DNA of 64,000 nt from Rhizobium sp. JAB6 (GCF_003024605.1 NZ_PYJQ01000001.1:715001-779000); one strand, 5' to 3'. Counted from the stretch's first letter, positions 1 to 8,272 are shown. The notes: generated by a model from the letters alone, not told the origin. Made by a program: numbers and translations.

Positions 1-123
1 GGGTTACCGCCTGGTTTTGAAAGATGGTTTGCAAATGGTAAATCATGAATCGGAATGCGCGGCCGCCGAAATCAGCCTATGAGTTTAAGCATTTGATCGA
101 TCTGGTTTTATCCGATAGTTGCT

Positions 124-138
124 TACCGGTTTCCGGTA
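124..138. repeat. short inverted repeat upstream of tag
   Basis: TACCGG-TTT-CCGGTA forms a 6-bp hairpin with a 3-nt loop. It may be the tail of an upstream terminator or an operator for tag. The rest of the first 169 bases shows no convincing gene. An AGGGA motif about 12 nt before the tag ATG is the probable ribosome binding site. Confidence 0.3.
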
Positions 139-169
139 GCGCCTGCTGAAAATAGGGACGAATCGCAAA

Positions 170-799
170 ATGGCCGAGACAGGCATCATCACCGGCGAAG
201 ATGGCAAGGACCGCTGCTTCTGGCACGGCAATCTGCCGGAATACCAGCGCTATCACGACCAGGAATGGGGCCGGCCTGTCGTCGACGATATCAGGTTGTT
301 CGAGAAGATCTGCCTCGAAGGCTTCCAGTCGGGCCTGTCCTGGCTGACGATCCTGCGCAAGCGCGAGAATTTTCGCGCCGCTTTCGCTGGCTTCGATTTC
401 GAGAAAGTCGCCAGGTTTGGCGAAGCCGATATCGAGCGCTGCCTCGCCGATGCCGGCATCATCCGCCATCGCGGCAAGATCGTCTCCACCATCAACAATG
501 CTCGCCGCGCCATTGAGCTGCGCGACGAATTCGGTTCGCTCGCCCGCTATTTCTGGAGCCACGAACCGGACGCCTCGGAGCGCCCCGAAGTCTTCGATCT
601 GGCCCATCTGCGCGCCAATCCGACGACGGCGGCTTCGGTGCGGATTTCGAAGGATTTGAAGAAACGCGGCTGGACCTTTGTCGGCCCGACTACAGTTTAT
701 GCTTTCATGCAGGCCATGGGCTTGGTCAACGATCACATCGAAGGCTGCTATTGCCGGAAAGAGGTGGAGGCAATGCGCTGCGCATTGGTGCGGCCGTGA
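170..799 (+). CDS. tag: DNA-3-methyladenine glycosylase I
   Basis: This base-excision repair enzyme removes 3-methyladenine from alkylated DNA in the cytoplasm. The 209-residue protein matches the Tag family along its whole length. It has the zinc ligands Cys16 (RCFW), His29 (YHDQEWG) and a C-terminal His189-x3-Cys193 (HIEGC). The ICLEGFQSGLSW segment carries the conserved Glu50, and an AGIIRHRGKI segment follows. Its stop codon overlaps the start of the next gene (GTGA), so the two are probably translationally coupled. Length and motifs are normal for the family. Confidence 0.95.
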   Translation: MAETGIITGEDGKDRCFWHGNLPEYQRYHDQEWGRPVVDDIRLFEKICLEGFQSGLSWLTILRKRENFRAAFAGFDFEKVARFGEADIERCLADAGIIRHRGKIVSTINNARRAIELRDEFGSLARYFWSHEPDASERPEVFDLAHLRANPTTAASVRISKDLKKRGWTFVGPTTVYAFMQAMGLVNDHIEGCYCRKEVEAMRCALVRP

Positions 800-1323
800 A
801 AGCTGCGCTTCTCGGTCTTTCGCTGACGATGCTCGCGGTGTCTGGCGCCGCGGCGGCCCATGCTCAAAGCGATACGCAGCAACAGCAGCTGCCCCAGCTC
901 GACCGCGGCGAAAAGCTCGAGAAGATCGCCCTGCCGGCCGTCCTCGAGAGGCTGACGGGCTGGACGAAATTCGGCAAGGGCAAGGTCTACATGCTGCCGC
1001 TGAAGAAGGGGCAGCACGTGCGGATCACCTTCAGCTCGAAGAGCAAATATGCCTATATGGCGATCTTCGATCTCTCGTCGAGCGAGGACGAATCCTTCTT
1101 CGGCACGGACGAAGACGGCAACACCGCCGACGTGACGGTCAACGAAGACACGACCTGGCTGATCAAGCCCTATTATTCGCGCGTCACGCGCCGGCGCGGT
1201 CTCGGGGCTCCTTACGAGATCCTCATCGATCCCAATCCGCCGGCCGCGCAGCAGGCGCCGGCCGATCAGCAGAAGGATCAGGGACCGATGCTGTTTCCCC
1301 CGCGTTCGAAGCAGGGGCAGTAA
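796..1323 (+). CDS. putative secreted protein of unknown function
   Basis: A 175-residue protein if translation starts at the GTG overlapping the tag stop (GTGA). That start gives a clean signal peptide: Lys, a hydrophobic core LLGLSLTMLAVSGAAAA, then a cleavage site near AHAQ-SD. An ATG in frame further upstream would hide the signal inside tag. The mature part has a Gln-rich start, a beta-rich centre resembling small periplasmic domains that bind or modulate partners, and an Ala/Pro/Gln-rich tail ending in PPRSKQGQ. I do not recognise the family. It is followed 3 bp later by a convergent gene. Confidence 0.75.
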   Translation: MKAALLGLSLTMLAVSGAAAAHAQSDTQQQQLPQLDRGEKLEKIALPAVLERLTGWTKFGKGKVYMLPLKKGQHVRITFSSKSKYAYMAIFDLSSSEDESFFGTDEDGNTADVTVNEDTTWLIKPYYSRVTRRRGLGAPYEILIDPNPPAAQQAPADQQKDQGPMLFPPRSKQGQ

Positions 1324-1326
1324 GGA

Positions 1327-2031
1327 TTACTGCAACGCTTCGATCACACCGGGCAGCTCGCCGAGATGGCCGATCTTGCGGAAACGCGGCGCGTCTGTGG
1401 GTTCCTCGACATGCTCGAACGACCATGTAAGCTCGTGCGGCACGAAGACGCCGTAGCTGCCGGCGGCAAGCGCCGGCACGATGTCCGATTTCAGCGAGTT
1501 GCCGATCATCATGGCTCGCTCGGGTCCATCGCCCACCTTGGAAAAAATGCGGCGATAGGTAGAGGCGGTCTTGTCCGAGACGATTTCGACGGCGTCGAAG
1601 AGATCGCCGAGCCCGGATTGCGCAAGCTTGCGCTCCTGATCGAAAAGATCGCCCTTGGTAATCAGCACCAGAAGATATTTTCCCGTCAGGGCCTCCAGCG
1701 TCTGGCGCACATGCGGCAGTGTTTCGACGGGATGGGCGAGAAGATCGCGGCCGATATCGAGAATTTGCGCGATGACGGTCGCCGGCACTTCGCCTTCCGT
1801 GATCTCGATGGCCGTCTCGATCATCGAGAGGGTGAAGCCCTTTATGCCGAAACCGTAGTGGCGGAGATTGCGCTTTTCAGCCTCCAATAGCCGTGCGGCA
1901 ATGACGTCGCTTGCGGCGTGATCGGCGAGTAGCTCGGTAAACTGCAGTTCCGTCAGCCGATAGAACTGTTCGTTCTGCCAGAGCGTGTCGTCGGCGTCGA
2001 AGCCGATCGTGGTCAAGGGGCGTTGCGTCAT
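1327..2031 (-). CDS. HAD-superfamily hydrolase (phosphatase-like)
   Basis: A haloacid dehalogenase-like hydrolase of 234 residues. Motif I is FDADDTLW near the N-terminus with both Asp residues present. Motif II is VLITKGD, and motif III/IV is the Lys in VSDKT plus the MIGNSLKSDIVPA segment. Together these make an active Mg-dependent phosphatase fold, probably cytosolic; the substrate cannot be read from sequence. I chose the ATG of MTQRPLTTIGFDADDTLW because homologues begin just before motif I. A longer ORF upstream has non-protein-like composition, and an alternative ATG lies 21 bp upstream. It is convergent with the secreted-protein gene. Confidence 0.85.
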   Translation of the reverse strand: MTQRPLTTIGFDADDTLWQNEQFYRLTELQFTELLADHAASDVIAARLLEAEKRNLRHYGFGIKGFTLSMIETAIEITEGEVPATVIAQILDIGRDLLAHPVETLPHVRQTLEALTGKYLLVLITKGDLFDQERKLAQSGLGDLFDAVEIVSDKTASTYRRIFSKVGDGPERAMMIGNSLKSDIVPALAAGSYGVFVPHELTWSFEHVEEPTDAPRFRKIGHLGELPGVIEALQ

Positions 2032-2333
2032 CGGTATGTCCGTTTTGCGCATGAATATGAAACCGGAATCTAATCCGTGCCCGGCCGGACGCAAGAGCAA
2101 GTGCGGGTAACGCATCGTGATCGGCCCGAGGTCTCGCGTTGAAATCGGTTTCCGGTGCATTATGTCTTTGTTGTCTCGATCGCTGCGGAGCCAGAGCCCG
2201 GCGTTGACGACCGTCCTATGACCTCCCCGGGGCAACGCCGACAGCGGCTGCCGTGCCGAGGCCAATTCATAGCTCAAAGATAAGTATTCACCGGTCGGAA
2301 GCGTCTTCCGGCTGACCACAAGGGAATTCTCCT
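2032..2333. other. divergent intergenic region, HAD gene / aldo-keto reductase
   Basis: About 300 bases without a convincing gene. It must hold the promoters of the HAD gene (leftward) and the aldo-keto reductase gene (rightward). An AAGGGA ribosome binding site precedes the reductase ATG. I could not place a clear -35/-10 pair in either direction. Confidence 0.4.
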
Positions 2334-3386
2334 ATGCGTTACAACCAACTGGGCAATACCGGCCTCTTCGTCTCCGAACTCTGCCTGGGCACGATGACCT
2401 TCGGCGAAGCCAATCCCAACAACAGCCTTTGGGGTTCGATCGCCGATGTCGACCAGGCGCTGGCCGACAAGATCGTCGAAGGCTCGCTTGCCGCTGGCGT
2501 CAATTTCATCGACACCGCCGACGTCTATTCCTTCGGCAATTCCGAAAAGCTGCTCGGTCAGGCCTTGAAGAACCTCGGCGTTGCTCGCAAGGATGTCGTC
2601 ATCGCCACCAAGGTCTATGGCGTCATGGGCGATAAGCCGAACGATCGCGGCGCCTCCCGCGGTCATATCATGGACTCGGTGCAGGCAAGCCTCGACCGTC
2701 TCCAGACGGATCACATCGATCTCTATCAGATCCATGCCACCGACACGGTGACCCCTATCGACGAGACACTGCGGGCGCTGGACGATCTCGTTTCGCGCGG
2801 TCTCGTCCGCTATGTTGGCGTATCCAACTGGCAGGCCTGGCGCATCGCCAAGGCGCTCGGCATTTCCGAACGCCGCGGCTTTGCCCGCTTCGAGACGGTG
2901 CAGGCCTATTATTCCATCGCCGGCCGTGATCTCGAGCGGGAGATCCTGCCGCTGATGTCGGAAGAAAAGCTCGGGCTCATGGTCTGGTCGCCGCTGGCCG
3001 GCGGTCTTCTGTCCGGCAAATATGGCCCTGGTGCGCCAGGCAATGGCGAGGGGCGGCGTGCGAGCTTCGATTTCCCGCCTGTCGAAAAGGACCGCGCCTG
3101 GGCCTGCGTTGCCGCCATGCGCGAAGTGGCGGAGAAGCACGGCTCCAGCGTCGCCACGGTGGCGCTTGCCTGGATATTGGCGAAGCCCTTCGTCACCAGC
3201 ATCATCATTGGCGCGAAGCGTCTCGATCAGCTGGATCAGAACCTGGCGGCCGTCAAGCTGAAGCTCGATGCCGACGATATGGCGAAGCTCGATGACGTCA
3301 GCGCGCTTGCACCCGAATATCCCGGCTGGATGCTCGCACGCCAGAGCGCCCAGCGCGTGCCCCAACCCTTCGAGCCGAAGGGGTGA
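2334..3386 (+). CDS. aldo/keto reductase
   Basis: An NAD(P)H-dependent oxidoreductase with the aldo/keto reductase (beta/alpha)8 barrel, 350 residues. The N-terminal motif RYNQLGNTGLFVSELCLGTMTFG is typical of the subfamily. The catalytic Asp and Tyr lie in DTADVYSFGNSE, the Lys in VIATKVYG, and the His in LYQIHATD. The C-terminal cofactor loop includes IIIGAKRLDQLDQNL. The physiological substrate (aldehyde, ketone or sugar) is not evident. It is convergent with a quinone-reductase-type gene and transcribed alone. Confidence 0.93.
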   Translation: MRYNQLGNTGLFVSELCLGTMTFGEANPNNSLWGSIADVDQALADKIVEGSLAAGVNFIDTADVYSFGNSEKLLGQALKNLGVARKDVVIATKVYGVMGDKPNDRGASRGHIMDSVQASLDRLQTDHIDLYQIHATDTVTPIDETLRALDDLVSRGLVRYVGVSNWQAWRIAKALGISERRGFARFETVQAYYSIAGRDLEREILPLMSEEKLGLMVWSPLAGGLLSGKYGPGAPGNGEGRRASFDFPPVEKDRAWACVAAMREVAEKHGSSVATVALAWILAKPFVTSIIIGAKRLDQLDQNLAAVKLKLDADDMAKLDDVSALAPEYPGWMLARQSAQRVPQPFEPKG

Positions 3387-3396
3387 TATCATGCAA

Positions 3397-3429
3397 AGCC
3401 GGGCCGCAGCTTTTCGCGGCGGCCCGGCT
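3397..3429. terminator. hairpin between convergent genes (probable bidirectional terminator)
   Basis: AGCCGGGCCGC and GCGGCCCGGCT form an 11-bp perfect GC-rich stem around an 11-nt loop. It lies between the stop codons of the aldo/keto reductase and the zinc-type reductase. There is no clear T run, so termination may be weak or Rho-assisted. Confidence 0.6.
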
Positions 3430-3434
3430 CCACG

Positions 3435-4463
3435 TCAAAGTTCGATGACGATCTTGCCGAAGGGGCCGCGATCGAGGTGATCGAAAGCGGCCGGTACCTT
3501 GTCGAGAGCATAGCGATGGTCGATGACCGGCTTCAGGCCGATGCCGTCGACCGCACGGACAAAATCTTCTAGCGAGCGGCGGTGGCCGACACCGATGCCC
3601 TGCACCGTCGGCGACTTCAGCAGCAACGGTGCCACCGGACCGGATATGTCGAAGCCCTCAAGGACACCGATGACGGAAATCCGGCCATGAGGCGCCACCG
3701 CCTTGAGCGACTGGCCGAAATTCGGCCCCCCGGCGATTTCGATGATATGGTCGATACCGCGATCGTTGGTGAGGCGATAGGCTTCTTCCACCCAATCGCT
3801 TTTGCTGCGGTCGATGCCATGACGAGCGCCCAAGGCCCTGGCCCGCTCGAGCTTTTCCTGTCCTGAGGAGGTTACGAAGACCTCGGCGCCCTGGGCTGCG
3901 GCGATTTGCAGCCCGAACAGCGCCACACCGCCCGTTCCCTGCACCAGCACACTGTCACCGGGCTTGATCTTGCCGCGCTCGACCAGCGCGAACCACGCCG
4001 TTAGACCGGCGCAGGGCAAGGTGCTTGCCTCGGCATAGTCGAGGCTCGTCGGTGCAGAGACGAACCAGTCCTCCGGCATGGCGATATATTCCGAGAGCAC
4101 ACCGGGATAGAAGCCGCCGAGCGTCTTGTAGGGCGGTGTGCGGGCGTCGCCGAGCGGCTTGCCGTCGATCCAGCCGGGATGGAAGGTCGAAATGACCGGA
4201 TCGCCCGCGGAGAATCTGGTCACGCCGTCTCCCACCGCTTCGATGACGCCCGCCATATCGGACGCCGGTACGAAGGGAAATTGGATCGGCAGTCCCATGC
4301 CGGTCTCGCGGACGAGCTTGTCGCGATAATTCAGAGAAACGGCCTTCACCCGCACCAGCACTTCGCCCCGCGCGGGCGAGGGAATTGCGGTTTCTGTGAG
4401 GTTCAAGGGAGCGCCGACGGCAATCGTATCGAGAGTCCAGCGCTTCATGGTCTTCGTCATCAT
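3435..4463 (-). CDS. zinc-type alcohol dehydrogenase / quinone oxidoreductase family protein
   Basis: A medium-chain dehydrogenase/reductase of 342 residues. The GroES-like N-terminal domain contains VRVKAVSLNYRDKLVRETG and FVPASDMAGVIEAVGDGV. The Rossmann domain has VLVQGTGGVALFGLQIAAAQGAEVFVT. The structural-zinc Cys cluster of classical alcohol dehydrogenases is absent, so it resembles NADPH:quinone or enoyl reductases. It starts MMTKTMKRW; the second or third Met could also be used. The divergent LysR gene 107 bp away is the likely regulator. Confidence 0.9.
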   Translation of the reverse strand: MMTKTMKRWTLDTIAVGAPLNLTETAIPSPARGEVLVRVKAVSLNYRDKLVRETGMGLPIQFPFVPASDMAGVIEAVGDGVTRFSAGDPVISTFHPGWIDGKPLGDARTPPYKTLGGFYPGVLSEYIAMPEDWFVSAPTSLDYAEASTLPCAGLTAWFALVERGKIKPGDSVLVQGTGGVALFGLQIAAAQGAEVFVTSSGQEKLERARALGARHGIDRSKSDWVEEAYRLTNDRGIDHIIEIAGGPNFGQSLKAVAPHGRISVIGVLEGFDISGPVAPLLLKSPTVQGIGVGHRRSLEDFVRAVDGIGLKPVIDHRYALDKVPAAFDHLDRGPFGKIVIEL

Positions 4464-4499
4464 GATCTCCTGAGAGGAATTGGAAGCAATGGACGCAGC

Positions 4500-4532
4500 A
4501 TATCGTTGCTTTCTAGTCGACAGTGGCGATAT
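4500..4532. promoter_or_regulatory. candidate LysR operator between divergent genes
   Basis: ATATCG and CGATAT form a 6-bp inverted repeat with a 21-nt spacer, inside the 107-bp divergent interval. LysR proteins commonly bind dyads in such intervals. The wide spacing makes this tentative. Confidence 0.3.
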
Positions 4533-4570
4533 TATTTCCGCTTACTGGTTCCCTTCAGGAAGCAATTATC

Positions 4571-5470
4571 ATGAATGACATACTCAGCGGCATTCCGGAA
4601 TTCGTGGAGGCGGTCGAAGCCGGCGGCTTTTCGGCAGCGGCGGCGCGCATGAATCTCTCGCGCTCGGCGATCGGCAAGACCATCGCCAAGCTGGAGAGAC
4701 GGCTGAACGTGCGTCTGTTTCACCGTACCACCCGCATGCAGAGCCTCACGGATGAGGGACAGGCCTTTTACGAGCGCTGCCGCCGGGCGCTGGACGAGAT
4801 ACAGTCCGGCGAGGCCATGCTGGAATCGGGCAAGCGCGAGGTTACCGGACGTCTGCGCATCTCGATGCCGGTGCTCTTCGGTCGCCGCTGCGCCGCGCCG
4901 CTGCTGCTGGAGCTGGCGCGTATTCACCCCAAGCTTGAACTGGACCTTTCCTTCAGCGATCGTGTGGTCGATTTGTTTGACGAAGGTTTCGATCTCGCCA
5001 TTCGCAATGGCGTGTTGCGGGACGAGGCCGGCCTTGCCGCCCGCAAGATCGCCTTTCATCGCATGACGCTATGTGCCTCGCCTGATTATCTTGCGGCCAG
5101 AGGCACGCCGCAGGCCATTGCCGACCTCGATAGCCACGATCTCGTCGTCTATGCGAGATCGGGGGAAGCCAAGAGATGGACCTTCCTGCGGGACGACGGC
5201 ACGGCCGTCGATTATTTTCCGCAGACGCGGTTGCGTCTCGATGATCTGGAGGTCATTGCGGATGCGGCTGCCGCCGGAATGGGTATTGCCTGGCTGCCCT
5301 GCTGGCTCGTACGGGGCTATGTGCACGCGGGCAAGCTCACGCCGGTGCTCAATGTCTCCAGCCGGCCCGTCAACGTCTATGCCGTCTGGCCGCAGGTGCC
5401 GCAGCTTTCACTGAAGATGCGGATGGTCATCGATCTGCTGGCTGCGCGGCTGCCTGACGTCATGGATTGA
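4571..5470 (+). CDS. LysR-family transcriptional regulator
   Basis: A 299-residue LysR-type regulator with an N-terminal winged helix (FVEAVEAGGFSAAAARMNLSRSAIGKTIAKLERRL, about residues 8-45) and a periplasmic-binding-like effector domain. The ATG at 4571 is preceded by AGGAAG at good spacing; the longer upstream ORF has no ribosome binding site. It is divergent from the zinc-type reductase gene, the standard arrangement for autoregulation and control of the neighbour. The inducer is unknown. Confidence 0.92.
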   Translation: MNDILSGIPEFVEAVEAGGFSAAAARMNLSRSAIGKTIAKLERRLNVRLFHRTTRMQSLTDEGQAFYERCRRALDEIQSGEAMLESGKREVTGRLRISMPVLFGRRCAAPLLLELARIHPKLELDLSFSDRVVDLFDEGFDLAIRNGVLRDEAGLAARKIAFHRMTLCASPDYLAARGTPQAIADLDSHDLVVYARSGEAKRWTFLRDDGTAVDYFPQTRLRLDDLEVIADAAAAGMGIAWLPCWLVRGYVHAGKLTPVLNVSSRPVNVYAVWPQVPQLSLKMRMVIDLLAARLPDVMD

Positions 5471-5490
5471 GCATGTGACGAGGCCTCCGC

Positions 5491-5787
5491 TTAAAGAAGC
5501 GCCCCCTCCGCAAATACCCGGTTCCAACTAAAGACCTTAACGGATTTGCGCAGGCCTGCCGCCCAGAATGGATCGTCCTTCATCAGACGATCGACGGCAT
5601 CGGCGGTTTCCGCTTCGACAAGCCAGAGCCCGCCCGCAAAAGCGTCGCTCTCCCGGCTGAGTGGTCCGGCCGTCCTGATGGAAGCGGCATTCGCCTCCAG
5701 GAAGGCGATGTGGCGCGGCAAATACTCCTTGCGGATCGCGGCGGCGTTTTGTGGATCGTCCTCGAACAGGACTGCGAACAGGGTCAT
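5491..5787 (-). CDS. YciI family protein
   Basis: A 98-residue protein of the YciI (ferredoxin-like dimeric alpha/beta barrel) family. It begins MTLFAVLFEDDP and has the conserved R-x-x-H segment (YLPRHIAFLEANAAS), a central AGPLS, and SFVEA-like sequence (GGLWLVEAE). Family members are small enzymes or stress proteins of uncertain activity. The start is fixed by AAGGAG 8 nt upstream. It is divergent from a LysR gene whose coding region begins within 90 bp, so it is the likely target of that regulator. Confidence 0.88.
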   Translation of the reverse strand: MTLFAVLFEDDPQNAAAIRKEYLPRHIAFLEANAASIRTAGPLSRESDAFAGGLWLVEAETADAVDRLMKDDPFWAAGLRKSVKVFSWNRVFAEGALL

Positions 5788-5871
5788 CGTTATCTCCTTG
5801 CTAGATATCTCCAGTCTATTGCTGCAATAATGCTGATGCATGCGGTAAGTTTGCCATTGGGAGCTGCAAAA

Positions 5872-6756
5872 TTGCACGACATCGATTGGAATGACCTGCG
5901 CCATGTTCTGGCGCTCGCGCGGGGTGGATCCCTTGCCGCTGCCGGAAGGGCGCTCGACACGGATGCGACGACGGTCGGCCGCCGCCTGCGCATTCTGGAG
6001 AAACGCTTCGGCACGACACTGTTTTCGCGCGATGGAGGTAGCACCCTATTGCCGACGCTGGCGGGCGAGATCGCGTTGGCGAAGGCCGAGACGATCGAGG
6101 CCGAAGTCATGGCGCTGTCGGGCGCGTTGGATGCAGCAGATCCCATGGCGCTCGGTAAGGTACGCCTCACGGCGGCACCTTCCTTCATCGGCCGGCTGTT
6201 GATCCCCTCGCTGCCCGGTCTGCTGGCGCAACATTCCGGCCTGCAATTGGAACTCATCGGCGATTCCAGAAATCTCAATCTGACCCGACGCGAGGCGGAC
6301 ATGGCACTGCGCTTCGCAAGACCTACCGATATGACAAATGGCAAAGTCGTCGCCAGACGGATCGCGACGCTGGACTATGCCGTCTATGTCGCTGCCGGGC
6401 AGGAGAGGCACGCGGAAGATTTGCCTTGGATCATCTATGAAGAGTCAATGGCGCATCTGCCGCATGCTCGCTGGATTGCCGCACAGGCAGAAAAGTCGGG
6501 TCGTTCCAGCCAGCTTGCGGTCAACGATGCCGAGGCTCTGCTGCAGGCGGCGACTGCAGGATTAGGGCGCGGACTGCTGCCGAAAATCCTGGCCGAGAAT
6601 GCGGGAGGTCTTTGCCGCGTCGATAGTGGCGACAGCAATCTGCCGGTGCGAGAGATGTGGCTGCTGATGCATGCCGAGCTTCGTCCGCTCGTGCGCATTC
6701 GCGCCGTTTCCGGTTGGTTGGATGGGATCTTCCGCCGTCCGCATCCGGAGCGGTGA
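5872..6756 (+). CDS. LysR-family transcriptional regulator
   Basis: A LysR-type regulator with an N-terminal helix-turn-helix (DWNDLRHVLALARGGSLAAAGRAL then TTVGRRLRILEKRFG) and an effector-binding domain. Start choice: a TTG at 5872 has GGGAG at ideal spacing and gives 294 residues beginning (M)HDIDWND. An ATG at 5830 would add 14 residues but has no ribosome binding site and intrudes on the divergent promoter region. It probably controls the divergent YciI-family gene. The ligand is unknown. Confidence 0.88.
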   Translation: MHDIDWNDLRHVLALARGGSLAAAGRALDTDATTVGRRLRILEKRFGTTLFSRDGGSTLLPTLAGEIALAKAETIEAEVMALSGALDAADPMALGKVRLTAAPSFIGRLLIPSLPGLLAQHSGLQLELIGDSRNLNLTRREADMALRFARPTDMTNGKVVARRIATLDYAVYVAAGQERHAEDLPWIIYEESMAHLPHARWIAAQAEKSGRSSQLAVNDAEALLQAATAGLGRGLLPKILAENAGGLCRVDSGDSNLPVREMWLLMHAELRPLVRIRAVSGWLDGIFRRPHPER

Positions 6757-6758
6757 GA

Positions 6759-6779
6759 GAGGCGGCCGGATGCCGCCTC
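6759..6779. terminator. hairpin between convergent lysR and DUF305 genes
   Basis: GAGGCGGC-CGGAT-GCCGCCTC is a perfect 8-bp stem with a 5-nt loop, directly after the lysR stop and before the end of the opposing gene. There is no T run on either side, so its strength is uncertain. Confidence 0.5.
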
Positions 6780-6794
6780 CCATGATGAGATGAA

Positions 6795-7163
6795 TTACTT
6801 GCCGTGCTTCTTCAGCCAGGCTTTCATTTCCTTGATCTCGGCTTCCTGCGCGGTAATGATGCCTTCCGCCATTTTGCGCAGTTCGGGGTCTTTTCCGTAT
6901 TTCAGCTCGATCTTGGCCATGTCGATCGCGCCCTGATGATGCGGGATCATGCCGCGGACGAAATCTGCATCCGCATCGCCGCTGTAGCGGATCATCATGT
7001 CCTTGTGCATCTTGCCCATGGCATCGTCAAACGCCTTGCTGGAAGCGCCTTGGTCTCCCATCGGCTTGCTCATATCCATGCCCTTCATATCGTCTGCAGA
7101 GGCAGGAAGGGTAATGGCAAGGACGAATGCGCCGGCAAGCATCAGTGATTTTGAGGTGGACAT
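6795..7163 (-). CDS. DUF305 family secreted protein
   Basis: A 122-residue exported protein with a signal peptide (MSTSKSLMLAGAFVLAITLPASA-DD) and a ferritin-like DUF305 helical domain. The family motif is FVRGMIPHHQGAIDMAKIELKYGKDPELRKMAEGIITAQEAEI. A Met-rich N-terminal stretch (DDMKGMDMSKPMG) and paired His suggest metal binding. DUF305 genes commonly sit with copper or other metal-handling genes, and here the preceding gene encodes a Met/His/Cys-rich secreted protein. The start is set by GGAGAG. Copper handling is an inference. Confidence 0.88.
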   Translation of the reverse strand: MSTSKSLMLAGAFVLAITLPASADDMKGMDMSKPMGDQGASSKAFDDAMGKMHKDMMIRYSGDADADFVRGMIPHHQGAIDMAKIELKYGKDPELRKMAEGIITAQEAEIKEMKAWLKKHGK

Positions 7164-7237
7164 AGCTATTCTCTCCGTTTCCGGGACGGTATCTGGATTT
7201 GAGCGGATGGCCGCTCGTTGGTTGATACAGATGATCG

Positions 7238-7615
7238 TCAGATGAGACGAGGAGGGGGTGCCGTCGGTTGCCGACGCGAATCGGCAAGAGGTTGGCCGGG
7301 TGCAGGCGCTGGATAGGAGATGGCGGGTCCGCCGTCTTCCTCCATAAGCGTCGGCATTAGGGCAAGGCAGGCAGAACAGGATGCGACATGGGCCATGCCG
7401 CCGGCGCAAGGGTTCTTCGGCTTCTTTTCCTGATGCTGCGCCATGTCACCATGGCCGGCCATGCCAGGCATATCGGCCATGCTCCCGTGCATGCTCATGG
7501 TCGATGCGGCGGGCCTTGCGATGGCGGAATCGCAGATAGGACAGTTCGCCAGTGCCGGCATGGCGCCGTAGAGCAGCCAGGCAACTATCATTGTCAGGAC
7601 GGCAAGGAAACGCAT
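7238..7615 (-). CDS. Met/His/Cys-rich secreted protein, putative metal binding
   Basis: A 125-residue protein beginning MRFLAVLTMIVAWLLYGAMPALA, a clear signal peptide. The mature part has Cys pairs (NCPICDS, SCSAC) and a Met/His-rich stretch (STMSMHGSMADMPGMAGHGDMAQH), then a Pro-rich tail. Such Met-His tracts bind Cu(I) or Cu(II) in periplasmic proteins. It lies 74 bp upstream of the DUF305 gene on the same strand, so the two are probably co-transcribed. I do not recognise the family; it resembles small DUF2946-like proteins in layout only. Confidence 0.7.
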   Translation of the reverse strand: MRFLAVLTMIVAWLLYGAMPALANCPICDSAIARPAASTMSMHGSMADMPGMAGHGDMAQHQEKKPKNPCAGGMAHVASCSACLALMPTLMEEDGGPAISYPAPAPGQPLADSRRQPTAPPPRLI

Positions 7616-7690
7616 GTAATCAATATAGGAGGAAGTAAGGCAGGCGCCAACCCGGGGTTTTTCATTATTGTTCCGAATCCAAAATTGTGC

Positions 7691-7960
7691 CTAACGATAA
7701 ACATCGCGGCGGTTCCCGATTTCGATAACGAGCACGACCAAGCGGCTATCCTGCAGGTCGCAGATAATTCGGTAATCGCCGACCCGATAACGCCAATAAT
7801 TTCCCAATCGCGCGCCCTGCAGAGCATCGCCAACTTGGCGGCGATCATGCAAGGTGACGAGACGTTCCTCGAGAAAGCTCCTTATTCTCTTACGTGTCTC
7901 GAGATTGAGTTTTTCGACGAATTTGCGAGCAGATCGCGCATACTCAATCGTCCAGGCCAC
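7691..7960 (-). CDS. RelE/ParE-family toxin
   Basis: An 89-residue toxin of the RelE/ParE superfamily. It begins MAWTIEYARSARKFVEKL and contains GARLGNYWRYRVGDYRIICDL followed by a hydrophobic strand (LVVLVIEIGNRRDVYR), the canonical RelE C-terminus. RelE toxins cleave mRNA on the ribosome, while ParE toxins act on gyrase; the RYRVGDYRI pattern favours RelE. The ORF overlaps the antitoxin gene by 17 bp, downstream of it, as usual for these pairs. Confidence 0.92.
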   Translation of the reverse strand: MAWTIEYARSARKFVEKLNLETRKRIRSFLEERLVTLHDRRQVGDALQGARLGNYWRYRVGDYRIICDLQDSRLVVLVIEIGNRRDVYR

Positions 7961-8171
7961 GCCAGAATTCCTCGGAGCTTACGACCTCGTCTTCACCGTT
8001 CTTAATCCGCTCCATGGCGCGTTCTGCTAAATATACGTCTTCCATTTCGTCCAAGTGCGCCTCAACGGCTTGACGAATGTAGAAGGTTGCAGTCCGGCCC
8101 GTTCGCTCGGCCAGCGCCTGCAGGCGCTCATAGGTTTCATCCGGCAGACGGATGGCGGTTTGTTTGCTCAT
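7944..8171 (-). CDS. RelB/ribbon-helix-helix antitoxin
   Basis: A 75-residue antitoxin with an N-terminal ribbon-helix-helix DNA-binding domain (KQTAIRLPDETYERLQALAERTGRTATFYIRQAVEAHL). The acidic C-terminal tail (EVVSSEEFWRGLDD) should neutralise the toxin. I chose the ATG of MSKQTAIRL because the RHH strand begins there; the upstream in-frame extension crosses the promoter. A palindrome just upstream is the expected autoregulatory operator. Confidence 0.9.
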   Translation of the reverse strand: MSKQTAIRLPDETYERLQALAERTGRTATFYIRQAVEAHLDEMEDVYLAERAMERIKNGEDEVVSSEEFWRGLDD

Positions 8172-8191
8172 CAAGGTGGCCTGGGTAGGAA

Positions 8192-8240
8192 TTGGGATGC
8201 ATGTATCCCAAATATAGATCTTTCTTGTCCATCTGTCATC
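8192..8240 (-). promoter_or_regulatory. toxin-antitoxin promoter and operator
   Basis: On the minus strand, GATGAC (8235-8240), a 17-bp spacer and a perfect rhizobial -10 CTATAT (8212-8217) form a promoter. Immediately downstream, TTGGGAT-N6-ATCCCAA (8192-8211) is an 18/20 palindrome covering the predicted transcription start. This suits repression by a ribbon-helix-helix antitoxin. Confidence 0.7.
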
Positions 8241-8272
8241 CATCGTTTGTCGGCCGCTAACTTATAACAATC

